Source: Bryobacterales bacterium
GTDB taxonomy: Bacteria > Acidobacteriota > Terriglobia > Bryobacterales > Bryobacteraceae
DNA length: 64,000 nt
Reading direction: 5' to 3'
NCBI GenBank assembly: GCA_020846745.1
Contig: JADLDI010000008.1
Span: forward strand, 62,001 to 126,000
The position numbers were made by a program, and so were the translations under genes. Under the pieces are notes generated by a model. It ran no database searches and was not told the origin of the DNA. It saw only the letters and a list, made by a program, of their open reading frames with translations. This document shows positions 36,609 through 45,383 of the stretch, piece by piece. Numbering within the stretch: position 1 is the first letter of the stretch; the number at the start of each line of letters is the position of its first letter.

Positions 36609-38610
36609 AGTACACCCGAATCCTTTCGCCTTCGCGCAAAACAGAACCGGCGACGGGCGCCTGGGAGCGGACAATGCCCTTGCCCACCAGTTCGACGGGC
36701 ATGCCGAGTTGCACCGAGGTTTCGACGACCTGGCGTTTACTCATGCCGCTGAGATCGGGAACGAGCGATCCGGTGATCAGCTCGTGAGAGGTCTCGCGGA
36801 CGGGCTCGTCGCTTTTCACCATGTTGGCTTTGGCGAGCAGCGCCGGGCCGGTGGGTGAGGCTTTCGGGTCGCCGGGTTTTTCAGACTGGTCCGGTTTCAC
36901 CTCTACCGGCACATCCGGCTCTTGCGCAGTAACCCGCAGGGCCGCTTCCGCTACTTCTTTGAACACGGGCGCGGCGACCACGCCGCCGAACTCCGTCGAC
37001 CCGTCGAGGGTGACGACGACAACGACTGTCGGATCGCCGAGGGGGGCGTAGCCCATGTAGGTGGAGTTGTACCGCTTGACGTAGCGGCGGAGTTCCTTAT
37101 CGTACATCTGCGCGGTGCCGGTTTTGCCGCCCGAGGTATAGCCCAGCAATTTGGCGCGCTTGCCGGTGCCGTAGAGGACGACGCCTTCGGAAATGCGGCG
37201 CATCTCAATGGCCGTATCTTTCTTAAGAACCTGCTCGCGGGGCGAATCGGCAGTCATGCGGCGGGGTTCGCCTTCCCGCTGGCGCCAGCGCACGATCTTG
37301 GGCTTTACGCGGAAGCCGCCGTTGGCAAAGACGGAGCAGGCCTGCGCCAATTGAATCGTGGTGGTGCCGACTTCGTGGCCGAAGGAGACGTAGTAGAGCG
37401 AACCGGCGGTCCACTTAGCGGGGGGCCGGAGCAGACCGGGCGATTCGCCGTCGAGTTCGATTCCGGTGGTGGCGCCGAAGCCGAAGGCACGCAGATAGCG
37501 GTAGAGGTTATCCTTGCCGACCTCAGAACCGATGCGGATGGCGCCCACGTTGCTCGATTTCCAGATGACCTCTTCCAGCGTGAGCGCGCCATAGGAGTGG
37601 GTGTCGTGGATGACCTGGTCGCCAAAACGGAAGACACCGTTACCGCAAGGAATGACCGATTTCGCGTTGAGGCGGGTGCATTCAAGCGCTGCACCGACGG
37701 TGAACATCTTGAAGACGGAGCCGGGATCGTTCACGACGGCGATGGTGCGGTTGAGGCGGCTTTTGAGGTCGTTACGGCCCTTCAACGGGACGTTGGGGTT
37801 GAAGGTGGGGTAAGTGGACATGGCGAGCACCTCGCCGTTGCGAGGGTCCATGGCCACCAGCGTGCCGCTGACGCAGTGGTGATCGATAACGGCCTTTTTG
37901 AGTTCGGTATCCGCCACGTACTGTAGACGCGCATCGATGGTGAGTGCTACGTTCGCGCCGGGCACCGGAGCGACAGTCTCCAGTTCATCGATGCCGCGAT
38001 GCTTCACGTCGGTGAGCATCCGCACGGTTCCGGGGATGCCTTCCAGATCGTCCTGCAGGCTTAGTTCGATACCGCCGACACCGTGCTCGGCATGATCGAC
38101 GAAGCCGAGCAAATGAGCGGCGAGTTCGTTATGGGGATACTCACGCCGGCTTTCCTGCCTGATATCTACCCATTCCCGCGAATCCTTCCCGAGGCGGCGC
38201 AAGGCGGCCGATTCCTGCGGCGTGATCTTGCGCTTTACCCATGCGAAGCCGCGCCTGGCCTGCTTGGCTTCGCCGATGATAGCGTTTAACTCTTTGGCAT
38301 CCATGTTGAGGATGCGGCTTAGCTGCTGGACGGCCAGTGGGACGTTTTTGATCTTTTTGGGATTGATGGCCAGCGAGTCGACGGGTACGCTGACGGCGAG
38401 TTCTTCGCCGTTGCGGTCGGTAATGGCGCCGCGGGGGGCGCGGATTTCCTGCTCGCGAAGTTGCTGGCTATCGGCAACCCGTCCCAGTTCTTCGCTCTTG
38501 AAAACCTGCAGGTACATCAAACGGGCGACAATGATCGCCGACCACAGCACCGCAAAGCGTACCAGCCAGCGGAGACGGCGGATTTCCGGAACGGCGGAAT
38601 ATGGATCCAT
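36598..38610 (-). CDS. ftsI: septal transpeptidase FtsI (PBP3 type) with PASTA domain
   Basis: The 670-residue class B penicillin-binding protein has one N-terminal membrane segment (about 15-33), a pedestal domain, and a transpeptidase domain with the active Ser in PGSVFKM, the SSN motif (WKSSNVGAI) and SGGKTGTAQM. It crosslinks septal peptidoglycan. The C-terminal 65 residues form a single PASTA domain (VPDLSGMSKRQVVETSVQLG), which is seen in Gram-positives and some Acidobacteriota and may bind uncrosslinked peptidoglycan. murE overlaps its end. Confidence 0.95.
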   Translation of the reverse strand: MDPYSAVPEIRRLRWLVRFAVLWSAIIVARLMYLQVFKSEELGRVADSQQLREQEIRAPRGAITDRNGEELAVSVPVDSLAINPKKIKNVPLAVQQLSRILNMDAKELNAIIGEAKQARRGFAWVKRKITPQESAALRRLGKDSREWVDIRQESRREYPHNELAAHLLGFVDHAEHGVGGIELSLQDDLEGIPGTVRMLTDVKHRGIDELETVAPVPGANVALTIDARLQYVADTELKKAVIDHHCVSGTLVAMDPRNGEVLAMSTYPTFNPNVPLKGRNDLKSRLNRTIAVVNDPGSVFKMFTVGAALECTRLNAKSVIPCGNGVFRFGDQVIHDTHSYGALTLEEVIWKSSNVGAIRIGSEVGKDNLYRYLRAFGFGATTGIELDGESPGLLRPPAKWTAGSLYYVSFGHEVGTTTIQLAQACSVFANGGFRVKPKIVRWRQREGEPRRMTADSPREQVLKKDTAIEMRRISEGVVLYGTGKRAKLLGYTSGGKTGTAQMYDKELRRYVKRYNSTYMGYAPLGDPTVVVVVTLDGSTEFGGVVAAPVFKEVAEAALRVTAQEPDVPVEVKPDQSEKPGDPKASPTGPALLAKANMVKSDEPVRETSHELITGSLVPDLSGMSKRQVVETSVQLGMPVELVGKGIVRSQAPVAGSVLREGERIRVYFGR

Positions 38611-38638
38611 CCGAGTCTCCTCCTAGAAGATGAATGGA

Positions 38639-39142
38639 CTAACGGCCGCGGGGGGCCGCTTTGGACTTGTTCAGCGCCACCTCTGAACTGTCGCCGTTTC
38701 GAAGATGAACCACCGAGCCGGGGCCGGCGTTCTTCATGTTGTAGCCGGAAGCGAGAGTCTCCAGCCGTTCGGGGCTGAGCAGACGGCTCTGCTCGAGCTT
38801 GAGCTGCCGCTGCTGATCGTGGAGGCGCTCGTTTTCAGTGCGCAGGCGGTGAAGCTGGATGCCCGAAAGCAGGTTGATCGCGTTGGGCAGGAGCAACCCC
38901 ACGGCAACCACCACCATCAGCGTCATGGCGGAGAAAAACCGCCAGCACGTCTCCCAAATACGCGGGTCGCCCTGGCGGGCGACACGGCTGTTGTCGACCG
39001 GCTTCCGCCAGAAGTAGATATCTTCGTTGGGGAATGCCCGGACGTTGGGCTGTGTTACTCGCGGACGCGGTAAACCGTAGTCCGGCTCGTAATTGGTTTG
39101 TCCGTAATCTTCACGCCGGAGAACGGCTGCCGACATAGCCAT
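38639..39142 (-). CDS. ftsL: FtsL-like division protein
   Basis: The 167-residue protein has a cytoplasmic Pro/Arg-rich N-terminus (about 70 residues), one membrane segment (about 70-90, MTLMVVVAVGLLLPNAINLL), and a short leucine-zipper-like coiled coil (LHRLRTENERLHDQQRQLKL). This and its position between rsmH and ftsI identify FtsL, which scaffolds FtsQ and FtsI. The N-terminal tail is longer than in E. coli FtsL. Sequence similarity in this family is low, so position carries much of the call. Confidence 0.85.
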   Translation of the reverse strand: MAMSAAVLRREDYGQTNYEPDYGLPRPRVTQPNVRAFPNEDIYFWRKPVDNSRVARQGDPRIWETCWRFFSAMTLMVVVAVGLLLPNAINLLSGIQLHRLRTENERLHDQQRQLKLEQSRLLSPERLETLASGYNMKNAGPGSVVHLRNGDSSEVALNKSKAAPRGR

Positions 39143-39223
39143 GGTGTTACAACGCCTCCTTAGTCAACCTGGTCGAACTTAAACTCGGGCCGCCAACAGA
39201 CGGACCGCCTGCTCCCGATCGGC

Positions 39224-40099
39224 TTATCCGCGCCATTCGAGTGCGCGTAGTTTGGCGGAGCGAGCCGCCGGATTGCGCCGGATTTCCTCTTCGCCGGGAG
39301 TTACCACGTGCTTGGTCAGCACCTGTGCACGTCCTTGCTTGTGCCAAGACTGGAACCATCTCTTGACAGGCCGGTCCTCCAAAGAGTGAAATGTTATGAA
39401 GACGACGCGAGCACCGGGCGCCAGGATTTTGTCCAGCGAACTCAACAACGCATCTAACTCGTCTAACTCGGAATTGACGTATATGCGAAGGGCTTGAAGA
39501 GATTTGGTGCTGCCGCGGACGCGGCCCGCCCGAGCGACGACCGATTCGATCACATCTGCCAGACTGTGAACACTTCGAATCGGTCGAGCTCGAACGATTG
39601 CTCTGGCTACTCTCCGTGCCCTCCTTTCTTCGCCCAGTTCGAAAAGTATACGGGCGATTTCTTCTTCCGAACCAAAATTCACAATGTCCGACGCTGTCTC
39701 GGTATTTTCGGATTGATCCATCCGCATATCCGCAACGGCGTCCGAGTCGAAACTGAAACCCCTGCCGGGCGACGTTAACTGGTAGCGGCTGACGCCGCAA
39801 TCGACCAGCAGGCCGTTCACCGCTTCCACACCCAGGCTGTCCAACACCTGCCGCAACCGCGAGAACCGCGAATGGACGAACGTAATTCGCCCGGCCACAT
39901 CGGCCAGGTTGCTTTTCGCTATCTCGAGCGATTGCGCGTCCCTGTCGATCGAAATCAGCCGCCCGCCGTCTGTCAATAATTGCGCCAGACGCCGGCTGTG
40001 CCCACCAAGCCCGGCCGTCCCGTCGACCAGCGTCCAGTGGGGCTGTGGAGCCAAATAAGATAGAACTTCCTCCACCAGCACCGGCTCGTGCCATTGCAT
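39224..40099 (-). CDS. rsmH: 16S rRNA (cytosine-1402-N4)-methyltransferase RsmH
   Basis: The 291-residue SAM-dependent enzyme has WHEPVLVEEVLSYL at its start, the SAM loop LVDGTAGLGGHSRRLAQLL, the conserved SRYQLTSPGRGFSF with DMRMDQ, and the C-terminal VFITFHSLEDRPVKRWF. It methylates C1402 in the ribosomal P-site. It follows mraZ by 15 bp. A long overlapping frame (39147-40115, minus) is a shadow and not annotated. Confidence 0.96.
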   Translation of the reverse strand: MQWHEPVLVEEVLSYLAPQPHWTLVDGTAGLGGHSRRLAQLLTDGGRLISIDRDAQSLEIAKSNLADVAGRITFVHSRFSRLRQVLDSLGVEAVNGLLVDCGVSRYQLTSPGRGFSFDSDAVADMRMDQSENTETASDIVNFGSEEEIARILFELGEERRARRVARAIVRARPIRSVHSLADVIESVVARAGRVRGSTKSLQALRIYVNSELDELDALLSSLDKILAPGARVVFITFHSLEDRPVKRWFQSWHKQGRAQVLTKHVVTPGEEEIRRNPAARSAKLRALEWRG

Positions 40100-40114
40100 A
40101 CCGCTCCATGGGCA

Positions 40115-40591
40115 CTACTTGAGGCCCAATTGTTGTAATTTGTGAACGTTGGACGACAGCCGTTCCAGGGCCGCCGCCAGCTTTTGTTGATACTGCGCGT
40201 CACTCATCACGTTGATCGCGCCGTCGTATGCCTGCAACCACACAGGAGTGTCTTCGATTTGTAAGAACTTCCGCAAACGTTCGGGTATCAAAGTTCGTCC
40301 CGACCCATCGACATCCGAAAAACCCCCGAAATGCTTCATGACCAGGCTGATATCCTCCGAAGCCTCGGGGTCGAGTTCAGCAGCCCGGTTGAAAACCGCC
40401 TCGTTCTTGCGCCACAATGACAGCGGATAAATCCGAATCGTCTTGGCGTCCTTAGTTGTTATGAATACCTGCGTTTCGCCCAAGTCCTTCAAGTACCGCT
40501 GGAAGTCTGCATTGAGCTTGAGGCGACCTTTCTCGTCGACGCGAGCCTGGTACGTCTCCGCTGGGGGTGTGACGTTAAGAGAGGCTTCCAT
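40115..40591 (-). CDS. mraZ: transcriptional regulator MraZ
   Basis: The 158-residue protein has two AbrB-like halves, each with the family Asp-x-x-Gly-Arg motif: ARVDEKGRLKL and DVDGSGRTLIP. MraZ forms ring oligomers that bind repeats in the promoter of the division cluster and repress it. GTGG(A/C)C boxes in phase with the DNA helix lie just upstream (40599-40644). It is the first gene of the cluster. Confidence 0.95.
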   Translation of the reverse strand: MEASLNVTPPAETYQARVDEKGRLKLNADFQRYLKDLGETQVFITTKDAKTIRIYPLSLWRKNEAVFNRAAELDPEASEDISLVMKHFGGFSDVDGSGRTLIPERLRKFLQIEDTPVWLQAYDGAINVMSDAQYQQKLAAALERLSSNVHKLQQLGLK

Positions 40592-40598
40592 CGATTTT

Positions 40599-40684
40599 GG
40601 CCACCTTGGGCACCTACGGGGTTAAATGGTCCACTTTAGGCCACCCACAAGGTCGAGGATAGGGTATAAGTCGAATCCAGTCAA
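40599..40684 (-). promoter_or_regulatory. promoter of the division cluster with MraZ-box-like repeats
   Basis: On the minus strand TTGACT (40684-40679) and TATCCT (40661-40656) are separated by exactly 17 nt, a strong sigma-70 promoter with a start near 40649. Downstream lie GTGGCC (40644-40639), GTGGAC (40634-40629) and GTGGCC (40604-40599), spaced 10 and 30 bp and so on one face of the helix. MraZ of other bacteria binds TGGG(A/N) boxes repeated every 10 bp in this place; the present boxes are a variant and the assignment is inferred. Confidence 0.6.
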
Positions 40685-40860
40685 GGGTTAAGCGAGGGAT
40701 ATTTGTAGTAGCGGGAGATTTCGCTTTTTGTTTGCGGTGGAGTGGGAAATGGGCTTGTATATCTTGTGCGTTGCCGGGTGGACCTACAATATCTAGTAGC
40801 CATCGCTTTGTATCACAGGTGTAAACGGCTACAGCAGAGGACTTCGTGAGATTAGAATGC

Positions 40861-40902
40861 GAGTGGCCTGAGAACCCCACTCGCGCGGGGTTCGGGCCAC
40901 TC
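40861..40902. terminator. large two-part hairpin after the oxidoreductase remnant
   Basis: GAGTGGCC (40861-40868) pairs with GGCCACTC (40895-40902) and, inside a small bulge, GAACCCC (40872-40878) with GGGGTTC (40887-40893). No T-tract follows on either strand, so it is not a classical intrinsic terminator. It lies just after the remnant gene on the minus strand. Confidence 0.45.
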
Positions 40903-40924
40903 TCGGCACGGACTGGTTTTCGAG

Positions 40925-41162
40925 TTACGCTCCGGCCACTTCCTCCGACGTGACGATTCGCTTTTCGTAAATCGACTTTCGCCCTATCATCGCCATGAGA
41001 GTCGACCGCAGGGCCGACTCGGCGTTGTTGAGCGGGGTCTTGTGTCCGCGGGCATTGTTGAAGAACACGACGAGGGCTTGGCGAGTCGAGTCCTGACCAT
41101 TCTCGGGAACCTCCGTACCGAATGCCGTTCACGGCCCAATCCGCGTCCCTCCAGAACCCCGC
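40925..41162 (-). pseudogene. C-terminal remnant of a Gfo/Idh/MocA-type oxidoreductase
   Basis: Reading the minus strand, about 60 codons ending in TAA at 40925 encode a helix-rich tail: GQDSTRQALVVFFNNARGHK, then LRSTLMAMIGRKSIYEKRIV and TSEEVAGA, the kind of sequence that ends Gfo/Idh/MocA dehydrogenases. About 15 codons further upstream, in the neighbouring frame, FWRDADWAVNGIRYGG continues the same sense, implying a one-base shift near 41110-41118. Beyond 41162 the match is lost and the Uma2 gene begins. The rest of the gene is missing. The family call is from pattern recognition only. Confidence 0.45.
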
Positions 41163-41174
41163 TAATATGAAGAC
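41163..41174 (+). promoter_or_regulatory. -10 box next to the Uma2 start
   Basis: TAATAT at 41163-41168 lies six bases before the ATG at 41175. No Shine-Dalgarno is present. Transcription from it would start at about the ATG, giving a leaderless mRNA. No good -35 is seen. Confidence 0.35.
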
Positions 41175-41669
41175 ATGAAAACGACAGCGCTGGTTTCGGT
41201 GGAGGAGTACCTGTCCAGCGTCTACGAACCGGAATGCGACTACGTCGATGGGCAGCTAGAGAATCGCAACCCGGGTGAAAAGGACCATTCGAAACTACAG
41301 TTCCGCATGCAGATGGTGCTGGCTCGTCGACCCGACCTTTGCATCTTCCCCGAAGTTCGTATTCAAGTCTCTCCCACCCGTTTCCGCGTGCCCGATGTGG
41401 CCGTGTATCTGAGCGAACCATCAGAGCAGGTCTTCACTGCCCCTCCTTATTTGGTTATCGAAATCCTCTCGCCGGAAGACCGTTGGTCCCGCACACTGCG
41501 GAAACTGGAAGACTACGCACGCATGGGCTGCGCGAATATCTGGGTCCTCGATCCGTTTGAACGCAAGGCGCACCAATACCGTTCGTCTGGCGTGCTGGAA
41601 GTTCAGGACGCGCTGTCGACAACGGACGGCGTTATCACAGTTACGCTCAACGAAATCGGTCTATCGTAG
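41175..41669 (+). CDS. Uma2 family (DUF820) PD-(D/E)XK nuclease-like protein
   Basis: The 164-residue protein has the Uma2 layout: VSVEEYLSSVYEPECDYVDG at the N-terminus, VPDVAVYLSEP (the active-site Asp) and the catalytic-type PPYLVIEILSPEDRWSRTLR with Glu, ending with YARMGCANIWVLDPFERKA. Members are abundant in Acidobacteriota, Cyanobacteria and Deinococcus; the fold is that of restriction endonucleases but the biological role is unknown. No methylase or partner lies nearby. It stands alone beside a gene remnant. Confidence 0.85.
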   Translation: MKTTALVSVEEYLSSVYEPECDYVDGQLENRNPGEKDHSKLQFRMQMVLARRPDLCIFPEVRIQVSPTRFRVPDVAVYLSEPSEQVFTAPPYLVIEILSPEDRWSRTLRKLEDYARMGCANIWVLDPFERKAHQYRSSGVLEVQDALSTTDGVITVTLNEIGLS

Positions 41670-41767
41670 CGCTTTCCAACGCACCGCTCGGGGCTATCAC
41701 CAGGTAGACACCTTGGCGGCCGCCGGCCGCACGCCTGCCTCTTCGGATTTTCATATCTTCTTTCCGA

Positions 41768-41823
41768 TTGACACCCGTAGTAACTCAAGATAGACTCAGG
41801 CCGAACAGTTGCTTTCAGGAGGT
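41768..41823 (+). promoter_or_regulatory. promoter and ribosome binding site of the first TonB receptor
   Basis: TTGACA (41768-41773) and TAGACT (41791-41796) are 17 nt apart. The strong AGGAGGT at 41817-41823 lies six bases before the ATG at 41830. This sharply fixes the start despite an open frame from 41809. Confidence 0.65.
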
Positions 41824-41829
41824 GGCTCA

Positions 41830-44800
41830 ATGTTCGTGCGCTTGATATCCGCTCTGTCGCTGCTGGCGCTCTGTGCGAGTTCTCTGTTCGGCCAGGGCGC
41901 TGCCTTGGGTTCGATTAGCGGACGGGTGGTTGACCCTACGGATTCCGCCATACCTAGCGCGGCAGTGCTCGCGACTAATGCGGAGACGGGGGCCCGTTAC
42001 ACGGGTTCGACGACCACCGACGGGTTTTATACGATCCGCTTCGTTCAGCCGGGTAAGTATTCGGTTGAAGTATCGCACCCGGGCTTTACGCGTGCTGTCC
42101 AACCCGATGTGCTGGTGGCCGCAGCCTCTAACCCCACGGTTAACCTGAAGCTGACCATTGGTTCGACGGCCGAGTCGATCACGGTACAGGAAAAGGTCGG
42201 ACTGGTTGAAACGGAAAACGCCGACCGGGGCGGCGAGATCGACCGGCTGCGTACACTGTATACGCCGACTACTGTACGGGTGGTGATGAGCATCCTGCCC
42301 AGCGCTCCGGGTGTGATGGTGGCGGGGAACGATCGTGGCATGACCCCTTCCGGTAACTCCGGGGCTTCCGGCTTCATGATCAACGGAGGGCAGGACCGTA
42401 CGAACGAGATGCTGATCGACGGCGTGGCGAACCGGACGAGTTATGGCGGGTTCAACTATGGCGTGATTCCAACCCAGGAAGCTGTGTCGGAAGTGAAAGT
42501 GATCTCGAACGCGTATTCGGCGGAATATGGCAGCACGACCGGCGGCGTCATCAACGTGACCACGAGGTCCGGCACGAACGAGTTCCACGGCGAAGTGTTC
42601 TCTTATTTCCGGAACACGGCGCTGAACGCGAACACATTTGAGCGCAACCTCGCGGGACAGCCGCGTACCCGCCTGATCTATAACACCTACGGCGGTGTGC
42701 TGAGCGGGCCGATTTTCAAGAACAAGTTGTTCGGCACGTTCCGCTACTTCACGAACCAGACGAGCGACATCAAGAGTTACATTGGCCGTGTACCGACGGA
42801 GCGCGAACGCAATGGGGATTTTTCGCAGACATATTACTCGAATCGTGGGACACCGACGCCGTTCACGATCTACGATCCGTTCTCCACGACATTCAACGCA
42901 GCAACTGGAAAGTTCACCCGTACGCCGATGCCGGGCGCGATTATTCCGTCGAACCGGATCAACCCGGTGGCGAAAGCGTTATGGCAGTACATTCCCCTGC
43001 CCAACTCGAACCCGCTGATCAAGTCCACTAACTACATCCCGGTCACGGGCAGTTACGCGCCACGCGACTATGTCGATTGGATGCCTCGCGTCGATTGGAA
43101 CGTTAGCGACCGTACAAAGCTGATGTTCCGCTACACCGGAACCAACTTCAACCAGTACGACATCCGCTTCTATCCGACCGCCGCCAACATCAACGCCGGC
43201 TTCCCGTTCACCCGCAACAACAACAACGCGGCATTCGATTTCACGCGCACGATGTCGCCCACCAGTGTCCTCAACATCCGCGCGGGAATGTCGCGCTATT
43301 CGACGGGCAGTGAGGAGACTGACCGCCGGCTGGCCGGCCCGAAGGAATTGAACTTCTCGACTCTGTTCCAAAGCCAGTCGGCGGGGTTTTTCCCGATCTT
43401 CAGCTTCGGCGGTTCTAACCTGAGCGGCGACCTGTTCAGCGGCGCCGGGGTGACTGCCAGCTCACTGGTTCCGGACCAGGTAAACAACTTCGACGTCAAC
43501 TGGTCGAAGGTGAAGGGACGCCACAACATCAAGACGGGCGGGCAGGTGCGCATGGAACGCATATATATGATCAGCTCCGGCAACGATTCCGGCTTTTTCG
43601 CGTTCAACGCCGGCGGATCCAACGGTCCCGACCCACAGGTGGCGGCGGCCGGTTCCGGCGATGAAGTCGCCTCGTTCCTGTTCGGTGTCGGCGCCAGCGG
43701 TTACATCGATCGCAATGCGGCGCCGGCGCGCCAGATGCTCAATTACACGATGTTTGTGCAAGACGATTTTAAGCTGACACCGAAGCTGACCATTAGCGCC
43801 GGGTTGCGGTGGGATAAGACGGGCGGTTTGACGGACCGTTACAACGCACTCACGGGCACGTTCGACCCCAACGCTGCGAGCCCGCTGGCGAATGCGGTGA
43901 AGGGCGCCGGCGGCTCCTCTAACTGTCCCGCGTGCGCGAACCTTCGCGGCGGACTCACGTTTCCCGGTGTCAACGGCGCGCCTCGGGCTATCTATAACGC
44001 AGGTAATCGGGACTTCGGCCCACGAATCGCCGTGGCGTACGCCCTCGACCACAAAACCGCACTTCGCAGCGGCTACGGGTTCTTTTATGGACCGATCTAT
44101 TATGATCCGGGTTCCACGGGCTTTAGCCAGCAGACACAGTGGGTTACTTACGATGCGAACCTGCTGCCGGCCAACACGGTAGATAACCCATTCCCGAGCG
44201 GCATCATTCAACCCGTGGGGGCGGGCCGCGGCCTGGCGACTAACATCGGAACCAGCATCAGTTACATCGACCCGAACGCTCGTGCGCCGCGTTCGCGCCA
44301 GTTCAGCTTTGAGGTGCAGCGCGAACTGCCGTGGAGTATCCGATTCAGCGCGGCTTATGTGAATAACATCGTATCGCGGCTGCCGGTGAGCAAGAACTTG
44401 AACAGCCTGACGGAAGGGCAGTACACGCAGGGCGCCACGGTCCTGAACCAGCGCGTCGCGAATCCGTTTGCCGGGTTAGCGCCTGGGTTCGCGTTGAACA
44501 CGGCCACGCTGGCGGTGTCGAGCCTGATAACTCCGTATCCGCAGTTCACGAGCGTGAATCTGACGAACGCGCCGTTAGGCTGTTCGCGCTATGACGGCCT
44601 GCAACTCTATGCGGTGAAGCGGTTGTCACAGGGAATCAGTTACAGTATTTCCTATGCATGGTCGAAGAAGCTGGAGCGGATGCGTTACCAGTGGGATACC
44701 GATGCGCAACTCGAGAAGATACTGAGTCCGCTCGATCTGACTCACATCGCCGTATTCAACTTTGCCGCCGAGCTACCGTTTGGCAAGAAGCACTCCCTAC

Positions 44801-45276
44801 TAGCGAACCTGCCGCGCTGGGCCGATTCGATTATCGGCGGGTGGCAGGCGAACGCCATCATCCGCTTGCAAACCGGCAAGCCGATCGAACTCGCAACGAA
44901 CGCTATCCCAACCGGCGCCGACCCGAACGACGTTCCGGGCGGGCAAAATTGGGATCAATGGATCAACCCGGCGTCGTTCACCACGGTTACAAATGCATTT
45001 CTGGTGCGCCGCTGGTCCACACGATATAACAATTTGCGCAGCCCGGGAATTCACCGGTTTGACATGAGCGTGAATAAGAAGGTGAGCGTCACAGAGAAGG
45101 TGACGTTCGAATTGACCGCCATCGCCACGAACGTGATGAACACTTCGGAGTTCTGGGATTCTCCGGCTGGATCGGGCGTAAATCCGGCGTCGGCGGCATT
45201 TGGCAAGATCTCGGGGTTCCGGACGATTTCGAACGCGCCCCGGCAATTACAGCTTGGCGCGCGGGTATTCTTCTAA
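41830..45276 (+). CDS. Oar-like TonB-dependent receptor with carboxypeptidase-regulatory domain
   Basis: The 1148-residue outer-membrane protein starts with a signal peptide (ALSLLALCASSLFG), then a carboxypeptidase-regulatory beta-sandwich (about 27-105: GSISGRVVDPTDSAIPSAAV), a plug domain (about 110-230, ending in GGVINVTTRSGTNEFHGEVF) and a long 22-strand barrel finishing with the aromatic residue in RVFF. Such receptors are the main outer-membrane transporters expanded in Acidobacteriota and are thought to import large plant-derived molecules; the substrate is unknown. The DUF4838 gene downstream could supply substrate processing, though a REP-like element separates them. Confidence 0.9.
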   Translation: MFVRLISALSLLALCASSLFGQGAALGSISGRVVDPTDSAIPSAAVLATNAETGARYTGSTTTDGFYTIRFVQPGKYSVEVSHPGFTRAVQPDVLVAAASNPTVNLKLTIGSTAESITVQEKVGLVETENADRGGEIDRLRTLYTPTTVRVVMSILPSAPGVMVAGNDRGMTPSGNSGASGFMINGGQDRTNEMLIDGVANRTSYGGFNYGVIPTQEAVSEVKVISNAYSAEYGSTTGGVINVTTRSGTNEFHGEVFSYFRNTALNANTFERNLAGQPRTRLIYNTYGGVLSGPIFKNKLFGTFRYFTNQTSDIKSYIGRVPTERERNGDFSQTYYSNRGTPTPFTIYDPFSTTFNAATGKFTRTPMPGAIIPSNRINPVAKALWQYIPLPNSNPLIKSTNYIPVTGSYAPRDYVDWMPRVDWNVSDRTKLMFRYTGTNFNQYDIRFYPTAANINAGFPFTRNNNNAAFDFTRTMSPTSVLNIRAGMSRYSTGSEETDRRLAGPKELNFSTLFQSQSAGFFPIFSFGGSNLSGDLFSGAGVTASSLVPDQVNNFDVNWSKVKGRHNIKTGGQVRMERIYMISSGNDSGFFAFNAGGSNGPDPQVAAAGSGDEVASFLFGVGASGYIDRNAAPARQMLNYTMFVQDDFKLTPKLTISAGLRWDKTGGLTDRYNALTGTFDPNAASPLANAVKGAGGSSNCPACANLRGGLTFPGVNGAPRAIYNAGNRDFGPRIAVAYALDHKTALRSGYGFFYGPIYYDPGSTGFSQQTQWVTYDANLLPANTVDNPFPSGIIQPVGAGRGLATNIGTSISYIDPNARAPRSRQFSFEVQRELPWSIRFSAAYVNNIVSRLPVSKNLNSLTEGQYTQGATVLNQRVANPFAGLAPGFALNTATLAVSSLITPYPQFTSVNLTNAPLGCSRYDGLQLYAVKRLSQGISYSISYAWSKKLERMRYQWDTDAQLEKILSPLDLTHIAVFNFAAELPFGKKHSLLANLPRWADSIIGGWQANAIIRLQTGKPIELATNAIPTGADPNDVPGGQNWDQWINPASFTTVTNAFLVRRWSTRYNNLRSPGIHRFDMSVNKKVSVTEKVTFELTAIATNVMNTSEFWDSPAGSGVNPASAAFGKISGFRTISNAPRQLQLGARVFF

Positions 45277-45310
45277 GACGCGCGGATAACCAGGGGTAAG
45301 ACGGAAAACG

Positions 45311-45345
45311 GACCGCGGGCTTACGCGCCCCGGCACGGTTACCCG
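45311..45345 (+). repeat. REP-like element
   Basis: ACCGCGGGC-TTAC-GCGCCCCGG followed by CACGGTTAC lies in the 107-bp gap after the TonB receptor. The TTAC centre and the CGGTTAC tail match the units in the ftsW-murG gap. Confidence 0.4.
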
Positions 45346-45383
45346 GGTTGCTGCCTGGTTACAACAGGTATTAGTGGACCATC

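Noticed and set aside
39147..40115. 322-codon minus-strand frame overlapping rsmH
   Set aside because: rsmH in the other frame has all family motifs; this frame is Arg/Gly/Ser-rich without motifs.
40614..41132. 172-codon minus-strand frame upstream of mraZ
   Set aside because: It crosses the mraZ promoter and only its first codons agree with the oxidoreductase remnant; the rest has no coding character.
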